A DNA stretch of 64,000 nt from contig DATMAN010000039.1 of assembly GCA_035560005.1 (NCBI GenBank), positions 49,459 through 113,458 of the forward strand, in the 5' to 3' direction. Source of the stretch: Burkholderiales bacterium. Lineage in GTDB: Bacteria > Pseudomonadota > Gammaproteobacteria > Burkholderiales > Eutrophovitaceae. Positions 39,483 through 48,641 of the stretch are shown here, one piece after another (within the stretch, counting starts at the first letter, position 1; each line of letters begins with the position of its first letter). The notes below the pieces were generated by a model. The model saw only the letters and a program-made list of their open reading frames with translations, was not told the DNA's origin and ran no database searches. Position numbers and translations under genes: made by a program.

Positions 39483-40517
39483 TCAGGAGGTCACGGGCTT
39501 GGGATCGACCGAGGGCGTGAACGCGTCGGAATAGAACTCCTCCTCCGGCAGCTGGCAAAGCGAGGTGAAGTCCTTGTGCGCCGCTTCGACCATGACCGGC
39601 GCGCCGCAGGCATAGACCTGGTACGCCGACATGTCCGGAAAGTCCTCCATGACTGCGCGGTGTACCAGCCCGCCGCGCCCTTGCCAGTTGTCCTCCGGCA
39701 AGGCATCCGAGATCACGGGAATGAAGCTGAAGTTGTCGTGGGTTTGCTGCCACTGCCCGCACAGTCCGGCCAGGTAGATGTCCACGGGCCGCCTGCCCCC
39801 CCAATACAAGGTCATCGGCCGCTGGCTCCCGACATGAAAAGTGTGCTCGATGATGCTCTTGATCGGAGCGAAACCGGTCCCGCTCGCCACGAAGATGATG
39901 GGCTTGTCCGACTCCTCGCGCAGGAAGAACGTGCCGAGCGGTCCTTCGAAGCGCAGGATGTCTTTCTCCTTCATCCGGTTGAAGACGTATTCGGTGAAGG
40001 CGCCATGCGCCATGTTGCGCACGTGCAATTCGATGTACTCATCGTCGTGCGGGGGGTTGGCCATCGAATAGCTGCGGCGCTTGCCCTCCTTGAGCAGGAT
40101 GTCGATGTACTGGCCGGCCAGGAACTGCAGGCGCTCGTTGGCGGGAAGCTTCAGCTTCAGCACCATCACGTCGGGCGCGACCCGGCGCATTTCCTGGACC
40201 CTGCAGGGCAGCTTGCGGATCGGAATCTCGCCTACAGCGCTGATCTCCCGCGCCTCGATGACGAGATCGGTGAGCGGCCTGGCCTGGCAGAACAGCGCCA
40301 ATCCCGCTTTTTTCTCGAACTCCGCGAGCACATAAGGTTGCGCGTTGCCGTAGTCCACCGAACCTGCGAGGATCCTGCCCTTGCAGGCACCGCACGCGCC
40401 GTTGCGACATCCGTAAGGCAGCGTGCGGCCATGGCGAAGCGCGGCGGCCAGGATGCTCTCGCCTTCCTCGACGGTCAGCTCGTGACCGCTCGGCTGGATC
40501 GTGATTCGAAAGGACAT
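39483..40517 (-). CDS. 2Fe-2S/FAD oxidoreductase (AscD/RfbI-like reductase)
   Basis: 344-residue electron-transfer flavoprotein. N-terminal plant-type ferredoxin domain with Cys37, Cys42, Cys45 and Cys77, then an FAD domain (RSYSMANPP) and an NAD(P)H domain (GTGFAPIKS, YACGAPVM). Such proteins are often named CDP-6-deoxy-glucoseen reductase, but no dideoxysugar genes are near. A phenol- or methane-monooxygenase-type reductase role is equally possible. Convergent with ppc, divergent from the epimerase-like gene. Confidence 0.85.
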   Translation of the reverse strand: MSFRITIQPSGHELTVEEGESILAAALRHGRTLPYGCRNGACGACKGRILAGSVDYGNAQPYVLAEFEKKAGLALFCQARPLTDLVIEAREISAVGEIPIRKLPCRVQEMRRVAPDVMVLKLKLPANERLQFLAGQYIDILLKEGKRRSYSMANPPHDDEYIELHVRNMAHGAFTEYVFNRMKEKDILRFEGPLGTFFLREESDKPIIFVASGTGFAPIKSIIEHTFHVGSQRPMTLYWGGRRPVDIYLAGLCGQWQQTHDNFSFIPVISDALPEDNWQGRGGLVHRAVMEDFPDMSAYQVYACGAPVMVEAAHKDFTSLCQLPEEEFYSDAFTPSVDPKPVTS

Positions 40518-40583
40518 CAGTCGGACCTTCGCTCGTGCCGCCGCACCCCCGCGGGTCGCGGGCGCTTACCGTAGAATGAAGCC

Positions 40584-41456
40584 ATGCGTAGATTGCTCAT
40601 CGTCGGTTGCGGCGACATCGGCCAGCGGGTGGCGACGCTCGTCAATGGTCGCTGGCGCACGTTCGCGCTGGCCCGTTCCGAGCAGCGGGCGGAAGAACTG
40701 CGCAAGCGGGGGATCGTTCCGATCATCGGGGATCTCGACCGCGTCGAGACGCTCGACCGTGTCGGCTCCCTCGCGCACGACATCGTGCATCTTGCACCGC
40801 CGCCGGGTTCAGGCACGCGCGACACACGCACCGCGAATCTGATTCGGGCGTTGACAAGGGCGGGCAGTCTACCACAGCGACTGGTCTACATCAGCACCAG
40901 CGGCGTGTATGGGGACTGCGGCGGAAGGCTGGTCGACGAGCGCCGGCCGGCACAGCCGACGACCGAACGCGCGCAACGGCGGCTGGACGCCGAGCGTCAG
41001 CTGCGCGCCTGGGGAGCGCACAGCGGCGTCCAGGTGAGCATCCTGCGCGTGCCGGGAATCTACGCCGCCGAACGCCTCCCGGTTGCAAGATTGAGGGCTG
41101 GAACGCCGGCGCTCGTGCCCGATCAGGATCCTTACACCAACCACATTCACGCCGAGGACCTGGCGCGCATCATCGTCAGCGCGCTCGGGCGCGGTCGTGC
41201 GGGGCGCACCTACAACGCTTCGGATGATTCGTCGCTGAAGATGGGCGAGTACTTCGATCTGGTCGCCGACCGCTTCGGCCTTCCGCGGCCGCCGCGGCTC
41301 ACCTGGGACGAGGTGCGCAATACGGTTCCAGAGACCGTCCTGTCGTTCATGCGCGAATCCCGTCGCCTGGCGAACCGCAGAATGAAGAAAGAGTTGAGGG
41401 TCCGCCTGCGCTTCCCGTCGGTGGCGGCGGCGGTACAGGCGCCGAGGGCACATTGA
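40584..41456 (+). CDS. NAD(P)-dependent epimerase/dehydratase-like protein (YeeZ type)
   Basis: 290-residue extended SDR-like protein with GCGDIGQRV as nucleotide loop (8-16) and STSGVYGD around 110. The usual YxxxK is not obvious, as in YeeZ-like atypical SDRs. Substrate unknown. TAGAAT at 40572-40577 lies only seven bases before the ATG, so it would be a promoter only if the transcript is nearly leaderless. Confidence 0.75.
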   Translation: MRRLLIVGCGDIGQRVATLVNGRWRTFALARSEQRAEELRKRGIVPIIGDLDRVETLDRVGSLAHDIVHLAPPPGSGTRDTRTANLIRALTRAGSLPQRLVYISTSGVYGDCGGRLVDERRPAQPTTERAQRRLDAERQLRAWGAHSGVQVSILRVPGIYAAERLPVARLRAGTPALVPDQDPYTNHIHAEDLARIIVSALGRGRAGRTYNASDDSSLKMGEYFDLVADRFGLPRPPRLTWDEVRNTVPETVLSFMRESRRLANRRMKKELRVRLRFPSVAAAVQAPRAH

Positions 41457-41483
41457 GCGCGCCGACGCCTTCACTTTTCGACC

Positions 41484-41813
41484 ATGGCTGAAGCCCCCGA
41501 TGCAATCGTCGTGTTTACCAACTTTCCCGATCGGGACAGCGCGCTGGCGCTCGCCTCCCATCTGATCGAGCAGCGACTGGCGGCGTGCGTGAACGTACTG
41601 GAGGGCTGCACGTCGGTGTATCGGTGGAAGTCCGAGGTACAGGTCGCAGGCGAATTTCCTGTGATGATCAAGACTCGCCAGGAGCTTTATGCGGATCTGC
41701 AGGCAGCCATCCGTGACCATCACCCGTATGAGCTGCCCGAGATCATCGCGCTGCCGGTGACCGCGGGAATGCCCGGGTACCTCGCCTGGATCGCGGCGCA
41801 AACCGAACGCTGA
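41484..41813 (+). CDS. cutA: Divalent-cation tolerance protein CutA
   Basis: 109-residue trimeric CutA1 protein: NFPDRDSALALASHLIEQRLAACVNV at the start is typical, together with YRWKSEVQ and HHPYELPEIIALPV. Linked to metal tolerance, mechanism unclear. It precedes a DsbD-type gene, as in many proteobacteria (cutA-dsbD). Confidence 0.93.
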   Translation: MAEAPDAIVVFTNFPDRDSALALASHLIEQRLAACVNVLEGCTSVYRWKSEVQVAGEFPVMIKTRQELYADLQAAIRDHHPYELPEIIALPVTAGMPGYLAWIAAQTER

Positions 41814-41820
41814 TAAGCGG

Positions 41821-42279
41821 ATGCGGCACTGGGGCATGGCATCGTGCGCTCTGTGGTGCGCCATCGCGCTCGGCGCTGCGGGCGGGCCGGAGCACGATCT
41901 GCTCGATCCGGAACAGGCCTTTCGGCTCAGCGCCGGCATGCCTGACCCGAGGACGATCGAAGTGCGTTACCGCGTGGCGGAGGGCTACTATCTCTACAAG
42001 GCGCGCCTGGCGTTCAGCACCGACAATCCGGCGGTGCGCCTCGGCGCACCGCAACTGCCCGCCGGCGAGTGGCACGAAGACGAGTTCTTCGGCAGGAGCG
42101 AAATCTACCGCGGAGAAGTGACGATCCGGATCCCATTGGACGGGCAGGCCGCGGGGCGTTTTACCTTGATCGCGGTGTCCCAGGGCTGTGCGGACGTCGG
42201 AGTGTGTTATCTCCCGCTGACCCAGCGGGCCTTGCTGTTTCCCGCGAGGCCGGGCGGCAAACAAAGCCAGAAGCCGTGA
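41821..42279 (+). CDS. Stand-alone DsbD N-terminal (alpha) domain protein
   Basis: 152 residues: a signal peptide (about 1-20) and a domain matching the periplasmic DsbD alpha domain, with the redox Cys pair in [12 protein letters not shown] (near 127-136). The membrane domain and the C-terminal thioredoxin domain of full DsbD are missing; the next gene supplies a thioredoxin-like protein. The stop overlaps that gene by GTGA. This could be a reduced or remodelled DsbD relic still expressed. Confidence 0.83.
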   Translation: MRHWGMASCALWCAIALGAAGGPEHDLLDPEQAFRLSAGMPDPRTIEVRYRVAEGYYLYKARLAFSTDNPAVRLGAPQLPAGEWHEDEFFGRSEIYRGEVTIRIPLDGQAAGRFTLIAVSQGCADVGVCYLPLTQRALLFPARPGGKQSQKP

Positions 42280-42794
42280 ACCGTTCGGCACAGTACGTCT
42301 TGTTGCTCGCGGTGGCGCTCTCGGCGGCGACGGCCGGTTTCTTCCTCAGTTCTCAGTTGAAATCCGGCAAGGTCGACACCAGCGCGCTGATGGCTGCGGC
42401 GCTTCCCGACGTAAGCGGCGCGCCTCGGACGCTCCAGGACTGGCGCGGGAAGCTGCTGGTGGTCAATTTCTGGGCAACTTGGTGTCCGCCCTGCCTGGAA
42501 GAGATTCCGATCTTCATCGATCTGCAGTCCCGCCTCGGGGTCCGCGGGCTGCAATTTGTCGGAATCGCGGTGGACGATGCGCCCAGCGTGCGCGAGTTCG
42601 CCCGCGCCAAAGGCATCAACTACCCCCTGCTCGTAGGCCAAACGGGCGCCATCGAACTGTCGCGCGCCGCGGGCAACCTCCAAGGGGGCCTGCCCTACAC
42701 GGTGGTGCTGGACCAGAGGGGCCGTCTTCTCGGCAGATTCCACGGTGCCGTGCAGCCCACCGAGCTGGAAAGGCTGCTGCTGACCCATCTCTAG
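42276..42794 (+). CDS. TlpA-like thioredoxin-fold protein
   Basis: 172 residues from GTG 42276. N-terminal membrane anchor (about 7-26) and a TlpA/ResA-type thioredoxin domain with WCPPC (near residues 68-72), facing the periplasm. Probably a thiol reductase for cytochrome maturation or a partner of the preceding DsbD-alpha protein. Confidence 0.88.
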   Translation: MNRSAQYVLLLAVALSAATAGFFLSSQLKSGKVDTSALMAAALPDVSGAPRTLQDWRGKLLVVNFWATWCPPCLEEIPIFIDLQSRLGVRGLQFVGIAVDDAPSVREFARAKGINYPLLVGQTGAIELSRAAGNLQGGLPYTVVLDQRGRLLGRFHGAVQPTELERLLLTHL

Positions 42795-43000
42795 GCTCGT
42801 TTCGGCCGCAAGCTACGCCCAAGTTCGGCAAACTGCGGGCAAGTTGGAGCGTCGAGCGAGGGCGAACCTTGCAGATTCGGCTGCGCGCCCCAGTGGCACA
42901 GGCGGCCTACTTAAAATTGCCGGCAAATCTGGACAAAATGTCGCGAACTGCGGCAAACTCGCCGGCCATGAACTCGCCATCGCGGCGAAAATCCGCCCGG

Positions 43001-43450
43001 ATGCCGGCTCGACAGCGCAGCATTCTTGTCGTGCATGGGCCAAATCTCAACTTGCTGGGCACGCGCGAGCCGCAGATCTACGGGGCGGAGACGTTGGCCG
43101 CCATTAACCGGCGGCTGGTGGCGCGAGCCGCCCGTTCCGGCGTCCGCCTCGAGGCATTCCAAAGCAACGACGAAGGGCGGCTCGTCTCGCGCATTCAGCA
43201 GGCGCGAACCGGGTCGGTCGGCTTCATCATCATCAACCCCGCAGCCTACACCCATACGAGCGTGGCCCTTCGAGACGCCTTGGCGGCCGTAGGCCTGCCC
43301 TTCGTGGAAGTGCATCTTTCCAATGTGCATGCCCGCGAGCCCTTCCGCCACCGTTCCTATTTCAGTGACCTGGCAGTCGGGGTGATCTGCGGTCTGGGGT
43401 CGCGCGGCTACGATTTCGCACTCGAGTTCGCGTTGCAGCGTCTGGACTGA
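43001..43450 (+). CDS. aroQ: 3-dehydroquinate dehydratase type II
   Basis: Shikimate pathway step making 3-dehydroshikimate. From ATG 43001 ([11 protein letters not shown]) 149 residues, the usual size. ATG 42968 would add 11. [31 protein letters not shown] and [15 protein letters not shown] are the type II motifs. First gene of the classic aroQ-accB-accC set. Confidence 0.94.
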   Translation: MPARQRSILVVHGPNLNLLGTREPQIYGAETLAAINRRLVARAARSGVRLEAFQSNDEGRLVSRIQQARTGSVGFIIINPAAYTHTSVALRDALAAVGLPFVEVHLSNVHAREPFRHRSYFSDLAVGVICGLGSRGYDFALEFALQRLD

Positions 43451-43465
43451 CGAGGAGCTTCATCC

Positions 43466-43918
43466 ATGGACCTGAGGAAGCTCAAGAAGCTGATCGATCT
43501 GGTGCAGGAGTCGGGGATCGCGGAACTGGAGATCACGGAAGGCGAAGAGAAGGTGCGGATCAGCCGGACTGGGGCCAGCGTGCAGACGGCCGTAATGGCC
43601 GTACCGCAGACCGCGCCGGCGGTCGTTCCGGCGGGGGCAGCGGTCGCGGGCGCAGCCGAGGCTGCAGCGCCCGCCGAACCCGAAGGTCACGTGGTGAAGT
43701 CCCCCATGGTGGGCACGTTCTATCGGGCGGCATCGCCGGGAGGCAAGCCGTTGGCGGAGGTCGGCCAGACGGTCAGCCCCGGGGACACCCTCTGCATCAT
43801 CGAGGCCATGAAGCTGCTCAACGAGATCGAGGCCGACGTCGGCGGTACCATCAAGGCAATCCTGGTCGAGAACGGCCAGCCGGTCGAGTATGGCCAGCCG
43901 TTGTTCATCATCGCCTGA
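43466..43918 (+). CDS. accB: Biotin carboxyl carrier protein of acetyl-CoA carboxylase
   Basis: 150 residues: an N-terminal helical part, an Ala/Pro-rich linker (about 50-72) and the biotinyl domain with Lys116 in EAMKLLNE. Carries biotin between AccC and AccAD in fatty acid synthesis. 15 bases after aroQ. Confidence 0.97.
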   Translation: MDLRKLKKLIDLVQESGIAELEITEGEEKVRISRTGASVQTAVMAVPQTAPAVVPAGAAVAGAAEAAAPAEPEGHVVKSPMVGTFYRAASPGGKPLAEVGQTVSPGDTLCIIEAMKLLNEIEADVGGTIKAILVENGQPVEYGQPLFIIA

Positions 43919-43954
43919 ATTGGGCGCTCAGAAGCTTTAGAGCGTTCCCGTCAC

Positions 43955-45310
43955 ATGTTCGAGAAGATCCTGATTGCGAACAGGGGGGAGATTGCGCTGC
44001 GCGTGCAGCGCGCGTGCCGCGAACTGGGTATCAAGACGGTTGCGGTTCATTCCACGGCAGATGCCGACGCCAAGTATGTGCGGCTCGCCGACGAATCGGT
44101 GTGCATCGGCCCGCCGAGTTCCGCCGACTCTTATCTCAACATCCCGGCCATCATCAGCGCCGCGGAAGTCACCGACGCGGAGGCCATCCACCCGGGCTAT
44201 GGCTTCCTGTCGGAGAACGCCGACTTCGCCGAGCGCGTGGAGAAGAGTGGTTTCGTTTTCATCGGGCCGCGAGCCGAGACCATCCGCTTGATGGGCGACA
44301 AGGTTAGCGCGAAGGCCGCGATGATCAAGGCGGGGGTGCCGGTCGTGCCGGGCAGCGAGGGCGCGCTGCCCGAGGCGCCCGATGAAATCGTGAAGGTGGC
44401 GCGCAAGATCGGCTATCCGGTGATCATCAAGGCGGCCGGCGGAGGCGGCGGGCGCGGGATGCGTGTGGTACACACCGAGGCTGCCCTGATCAATGCGGTC
44501 ACGATGACGCGGCAGGAAGCCAAGACCGCGTTCGGCAACCCGATGGTATACATGGAGAAGTTCCTGGAAAACCCGCGCCACGTAGAGATTCAGGTACTTG
44601 CCGACGAGCACCGTAACGCCGTCTACCTCGGCGACCGTGATTGTTCCATGCAACGCCGCCACCAGAAGATCATCGAGGAGGCCGCGGCTCCTCTGATTGC
44701 GGCCAAGGAGCGCATCCGCATCGGCGAGCGCTGCGCGGAAGCCTGCCGCAAGATCGGCTACCGCAGCGCCGGGACTTTCGAGTTTCTGTACGAGAACGGC
44801 GAGTTCTACTTCATCGAGATGAATACGCGGGTGCAGGTCGAGCATCCCGTGACCGAGATGATTACCGGCATCGACATCGTCAAGACCCAGATCCTGATCG
44901 CGGCGGGACAAAGGCTTCCGTTCCGCCAGAAGGACGTGCAATTCCGGGGCCACGCCATCGAATGTCGCATCAACGCCGAGCATCCGTACAAGTTCACGCC
45001 CTCGCCCGGACGCATCACCGCGTGGCATGTCCCCGGCGGGCCGGGGATTCGCGTCGATTCGCACGTCTATCAGAACTATTTCGTGCCCCCGTATTACGAT
45101 TCGCTGATCGCCAAAGTCATCGCCTACGGAGACACCCGCGAGCAGGCAATGGCGCGCATGCGGGTGGCACTGTCGGAAATGGTGGTGGAGGGTATTCAAA
45201 CCAATCTGCCCCTGCACCAGGAACTGATGGTCGATACCGCGTTCATCCGCGGCGGCACGAGCATCCACTATCTTGAAGAGAAGCTCGCCAAGTACACCAA
45301 GATCGAGTAG
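43955..45310 (+). CDS. accC: Biotin carboxylase subunit of acetyl-CoA carboxylase
   Basis: 451-residue ATP-grasp enzyme. Begins [19 protein letters not shown]-grasp loop GGGGGRGMR near 164-172; [16 protein letters not shown] near 286-301. Carboxylates biotin on AccB. In one operon with accB (36-base gap). Confidence 0.97.
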   Translation: MFEKILIANRGEIALRVQRACRELGIKTVAVHSTADADAKYVRLADESVCIGPPSSADSYLNIPAIISAAEVTDAEAIHPGYGFLSENADFAERVEKSGFVFIGPRAETIRLMGDKVSAKAAMIKAGVPVVPGSEGALPEAPDEIVKVARKIGYPVIIKAAGGGGGRGMRVVHTEAALINAVTMTRQEAKTAFGNPMVYMEKFLENPRHVEIQVLADEHRNAVYLGDRDCSMQRRHQKIIEEAAAPLIAAKERIRIGERCAEACRKIGYRSAGTFEFLYENGEFYFIEMNTRVQVEHPVTEMITGIDIVKTQILIAAGQRLPFRQKDVQFRGHAIECRINAEHPYKFTPSPGRITAWHVPGGPGIRVDSHVYQNYFVPPYYDSLIAKVIAYGDTREQAMARMRVALSEMVVEGIQTNLPLHQELMVDTAFIRGGTSIHYLEEKLAKYTKIE

Positions 45311-45372
45311 CCGGCCGCGCGCCGGCGCCGATCACCGATTCGAGGTTCGCCATCGCCTGGATTGCGGTTGAA

Positions 45373-46263
45373 ATGATCGTCGATGCCGAGCAGGCCGCGT
45401 CGCTGACCGATGCGCTGCTCGGGTGCGGCGCGGCATCGGTCGACATCGCCGATGCGCACGCCGGCAGGGGGGGCGAACAGCCGATCTTCGCGGAGCCGGG
45501 AGCGGAGGCAGTCCCGGCGTGGCAAGAACATCGCCTGGTTGCGCTCTTCCCCGAGCACGCCGACGTGCAGCGCGCGCTGACCGAGGCGGCGGGCGAAGCG
45601 GGTCTGGCTTTGCCATCCTATGGCATCGGGCGAGTGGAGGAGCAGGACTGGGTGAGGCTCACACAGTCTCAGTTCGCTCCGATCCGGATCTCGCAGCGGT
45701 TGTGGATCTCGCCGAGTTGGGGCGTGGTTCCAGACCCGGCGGCGCTGACGGTCGTTCTCGACCCTGGACTCGCCTTCGGCACGGGCAGCCATCCCACGAC
45801 GCGCCTGTGTCTGCAATGGCTCGATCAGCACCTGCAGCCGGGGCAAAGCGTCATCGATTATGGGTGCGGGTCGGGCATTCTGGCGATCGCAGCAGCCAGG
45901 CTGGGTGCGGCGCACGTTGTCGGGATCGACATCGACCCTCAGGCGCTGCAAACCAGTCGATACAACGCCGAGCGCAACGATGTCGCCATCGAATGGCTTA
46001 CGGCCGATGCGCCTGCGCCGGCACCGGCGGACGTGACCATCGCCAATATCCTTTCGGCTCCGCTTGCTGCGCTGGCGCCGCTTCTGGCACGGCTCACCCG
46101 TAGCGGCGGGCACCTCGTGTTGTCCGGGATTCTGCCCGCACAAGTTGAGAACCTGACCCGAATCTACCGGCCTTGGTTCGATCTGCGCGTGGGTGCAATC
46201 GAGGAAGGGTGGGTCCGACTCGACGGCATCATGCGCGCGGGCGTTGCCGCACTCCGGCAGTGA
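45373..46263 (+). CDS. prmA: Ribosomal protein L11 methyltransferase
   Basis: Trimethylates ribosomal protein L11. From ATG 45373 it has 296 residues, with FGTGSHPTT near 136-144, DYGCGSGILAI near 162-172 and IANIL as the catalytic-strand motif. Homologues usually begin with MxWI about eight residues earlier. Here that position reads ATC GCC TGG ATT at 45352, with GAGG at a good distance upstream, so translation may really start at ATC 45352 or the G of an ATG is lost. The stop overlaps the next gene. Confidence 0.93.
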   Translation: MIVDAEQAASLTDALLGCGAASVDIADAHAGRGGEQPIFAEPGAEAVPAWQEHRLVALFPEHADVQRALTEAAGEAGLALPSYGIGRVEEQDWVRLTQSQFAPIRISQRLWISPSWGVVPDPAALTVVLDPGLAFGTGSHPTTRLCLQWLDQHLQPGQSVIDYGCGSGILAIAAARLGAAHVVGIDIDPQALQTSRYNAERNDVAIEWLTADAPAPAPADVTIANILSAPLAALAPLLARLTRSGGHLVLSGILPAQVENLTRIYRPWFDLRVGAIEEGWVRLDGIMRAGVAALRQ

Positions 46264-47078
46264 ACCTCTACACGCGCTGCCCGGCCTGCCTGACCGTGTT
46301 CCGCGTCACGACGCGTGAACTGCAGGCCTCGAATGGACGCGTGCGTTGCGGGCACTGCCAGGAAGTGTTCGATGCATTCGCCACCCTGAGCGCGCAGGAA
46401 CCCGCCAAGGAGAGCGTGCCGGCGCCCGCCCAAACCGCCGTCCAGTCCCCTTCAGCCGTGGGCGACGAGCAGGCGACGGCGCCTGCGTCGATGGCCGCGG
46501 GCGCGGCTCGTGCGGCATCCTCGTCCCCGCCGAGAGTAGCGCGTCCCGACCCCGCCGTCAGCCTGTACGAATGGGAATTCCGTCTGCCCCCTCAGCGTCG
46601 GCGCACCGCGCTCTGGGTGTCGGCCTCCATCCTGTTGCTGGCGCTTGCCGGCATTCAAGCGTCGATCGCCTTTCGCGATCGACTCCTGGCTTCGCTCCCG
46701 CTTCTGCGCCCCGCATATGAGCGGGCCTGCGACTGGTTCGGCTGTGAGGTCGGCCTGCCTCGTCTGTCAGATTACCTGCACGTCGACTCGACGAGCCTCC
46801 AGGTGGTCGATCCATCGCGCCCGAACCAGATGGAGTTGACCGTGCTGCTGCGCAATCGCGCGGCGGTAGCGGTTCAGTATCCGGCTTTCGAGTTGACGCT
46901 GACCGATGCCCGGGATCAGGCGATCGCGCGGCGCGTCTTTCTCCCCGGAGAGTATCTGTCCTCGGCGAAGGACCGGCAAGCCGGCCTCGAAGCGGGAGCC
47001 GAAGTGCCGATCAGGCTCTACCTCGATACGGGTAAGATTGCCGCGGCCGGTTACCGGGTCTACTTCTTTTATCCGTAA
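46260..47078 (+). CDS. DUF3426 / zinc-ribbon membrane protein
   Basis: 272 residues from GTG 46260. N-terminal zinc ribbon (CPAC at 8-11 and CGHC near 30-33; MJ0042-type), an Ala/Pro-rich linker, one membrane segment (about 118-138) and a periplasmic DUF3426 domain. Common after prmA in betaproteobacteria. Function unknown. Confidence 0.88.
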   Translation: MNLYTRCPACLTVFRVTTRELQASNGRVRCGHCQEVFDAFATLSAQEPAKESVPAPAQTAVQSPSAVGDEQATAPASMAAGAARAASSSPPRVARPDPAVSLYEWEFRLPPQRRRTALWVSASILLLALAGIQASIAFRDRLLASLPLLRPAYERACDWFGCEVGLPRLSDYLHVDSTSLQVVDPSRPNQMELTVLLRNRAAVAVQYPAFELTLTDARDQAIARRVFLPGEYLSSAKDRQAGLEAGAEVPIRLYLDTGKIAAAGYRVYFFYP

Positions 47079-47084
47079 GAACCG

Positions 47085-48176
47085 ATGCTCAAGACACCGC
47101 TCAACGATGAGCACCGCGCGCTCGGCGCGAAGCTCGTCGACTTCGGGGGCTGGGAGATGCCGCTGCACTACGGCTCTCAGCTCGAGGAGCATCACATGGT
47201 GCGACGCGACGCCGGCATGTTCGACGTGTCGCACATGCTCGTGATCGACGTGACCGGGGCCTCGTCCGCGCCTTTCCTCCTTCGCCTGCTCGCCAACAGC
47301 ATCGAGCGGCTAGAGCGCCCGGGCAGCGCTCTCTATTCCTGCATGCTCAACGACGACGGCGGAATCATTGACGACTTGATCGCCTACTGGCTGAGCGAGC
47401 GTCAGTACCGGCTGGTGGTCAACGCCGCCACGGCGGACAAGGACCTGCGCTGGCTGCAGACGCAGCGCGAGCGACTGTCGCTCGATGTGCGCATCGTTCC
47501 TCGACGCGACCTGGCGATGGTGGCGATCCAGGGCCCGAGCGCGCGGGAAAAGCTGTGGCGCGCTCGCCCGGAACTGAAACCCTGCAGCGAGCCGCTTTCC
47601 CCCTTCTGTGCCGCCCAATGCGACGGATGGATGGTCGCGCGCACCGGGTATACCGGGGAAGACGGATTCGAAGTCATGCTTCCGGCGGACCAGGCGCTCG
47701 GCTTCTGGCGGTCACTCAGAGCTGCCGGCATCGGACCCGCGGGGCTGGGCGCCCGCGACACGCTGCGTCTGGAGGCGGGCATGAATCTGTACGGACAGGA
47801 CATGGACGAGACCGTGACACCGCTGGAGTCGGGTCTGGCCTGGACGGTCGACCTGGCGTCGGCGCGGGAATTCATCGGCAGGCGGGCGCTGGAGTCGAGG
47901 AAGCCACGCGCGCAGTTGATCGGGTTGATCTGCATGGATCGCGGCGTCTTGCGAAGCGCGCAGCGGGTTGTGACCGAGCATGGTGAAGGTCGGGTCACCA
48001 GCGGCGGCTTTTCGCCCACGCTGAACGTGTCGATCGCGTTGGCCCGAGTGCCGGTGGCCGTGCGTCCGGGCCAGACGGTACAAGTCGAGGCGCGCGACCG
48101 GTTGCTCAGGGCGCGGACGGTAAAATGTCCGTTCGTGCGCCATGGTAAGCCCCTTGTGGAGCTGCCCGTTGCCTGA
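47085..48176 (+). CDS. gcvT: Glycine cleavage system T protein (aminomethyltransferase)
   Basis: Releases ammonia from the aminomethyl-lipoyl H protein and passes the one-carbon unit to THF. 363 residues; KTPLNDEHRALGAKLVDFGGWEMP at the start is typical (only the first part is needed to see it), with the C-terminal GRVTSGGFSP segment. Starts seven bases after the DUF3426 stop, so it continues the acc-prma transcript; there is no room for a glycine riboswitch. Confidence 0.96.
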   Translation: MLKTPLNDEHRALGAKLVDFGGWEMPLHYGSQLEEHHMVRRDAGMFDVSHMLVIDVTGASSAPFLLRLLANSIERLERPGSALYSCMLNDDGGIIDDLIAYWLSERQYRLVVNAATADKDLRWLQTQRERLSLDVRIVPRRDLAMVAIQGPSAREKLWRARPELKPCSEPLSPFCAAQCDGWMVARTGYTGEDGFEVMLPADQALGFWRSLRAAGIGPAGLGARDTLRLEAGMNLYGQDMDETVTPLESGLAWTVDLASAREFIGRRALESRKPRAQLIGLICMDRGVLRSAQRVVTEHGEGRVTSGGFSPTLNVSIALARVPVAVRPGQTVQVEARDRLLRARTVKCPFVRHGKPLVELPVA

Positions 48177-48192
48177 AACATAAGGACATCCG

Positions 48193-48582
48193 ATGACCAT
48201 TCCGGCCGACCTGAAGTACACCGATACCCACGAGTGGGCGCGTCAAGAAGCCGACGGTACCGTGGCGGTGGGCATCACGCACCACGCGCAGGATCTGCTG
48301 GGCGATCTGGTGTTCGTGGAGATGCCCAAACTGGGACGCAAGGTGAAGAAAGGCGAGGAATGCGGGGTTGTCGAGTCGGTGAAGGCGGCTTCCGACATTT
48401 ATGCTCCGCTATCCGGCGAAGTCGTCGCGGTCAACTCGGCGCTGGAGAGCGCGCCGCAAAAGATCAACGAGGGCGCCTACGATGCCTGGATGTTCAAGTT
48501 GAAACTGTCCGACCCTCAGGAACTCGCCTCGCTGCTCGACGCGGCTGCTTATCGCAGGCTGGTCGAATCGGCCGCACATTGA
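48193..48582 (+). CDS. gcvH: Glycine cleavage system H protein
   Basis: 129-residue lipoyl carrier. Lipoyl-lysine Lys64 in VESVKAASD. Shuttles the methylamine of glycine between P, T and L proteins. Between gcvT and gcvPA. Confidence 0.97.
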   Translation: MTIPADLKYTDTHEWARQEADGTVAVGITHHAQDLLGDLVFVEMPKLGRKVKKGEECGVVESVKAASDIYAPLSGEVVAVNSALESAPQKINEGAYDAWMFKLKLSDPQELASLLDAAAYRRLVESAAH

Positions 48583-48641
48583 GACCTTTCCCGCCGGCCA
48601 GCCGATGAACGCCCGAGCGCCGGACTTCACGACAGACTGAG

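Noticed and set aside
39443..39484. Bidirectional terminator between ppc and the reductase
   Set aside because: GAGCAC/GTGCTC arms with GC-rich interior pair only imperfectly and have no T tracts.
47079..47084. Glycine riboswitch before gcvT
   Set aside because: Only six bases separate gcvT from the previous gene, and no tandem aptamer is seen upstream.
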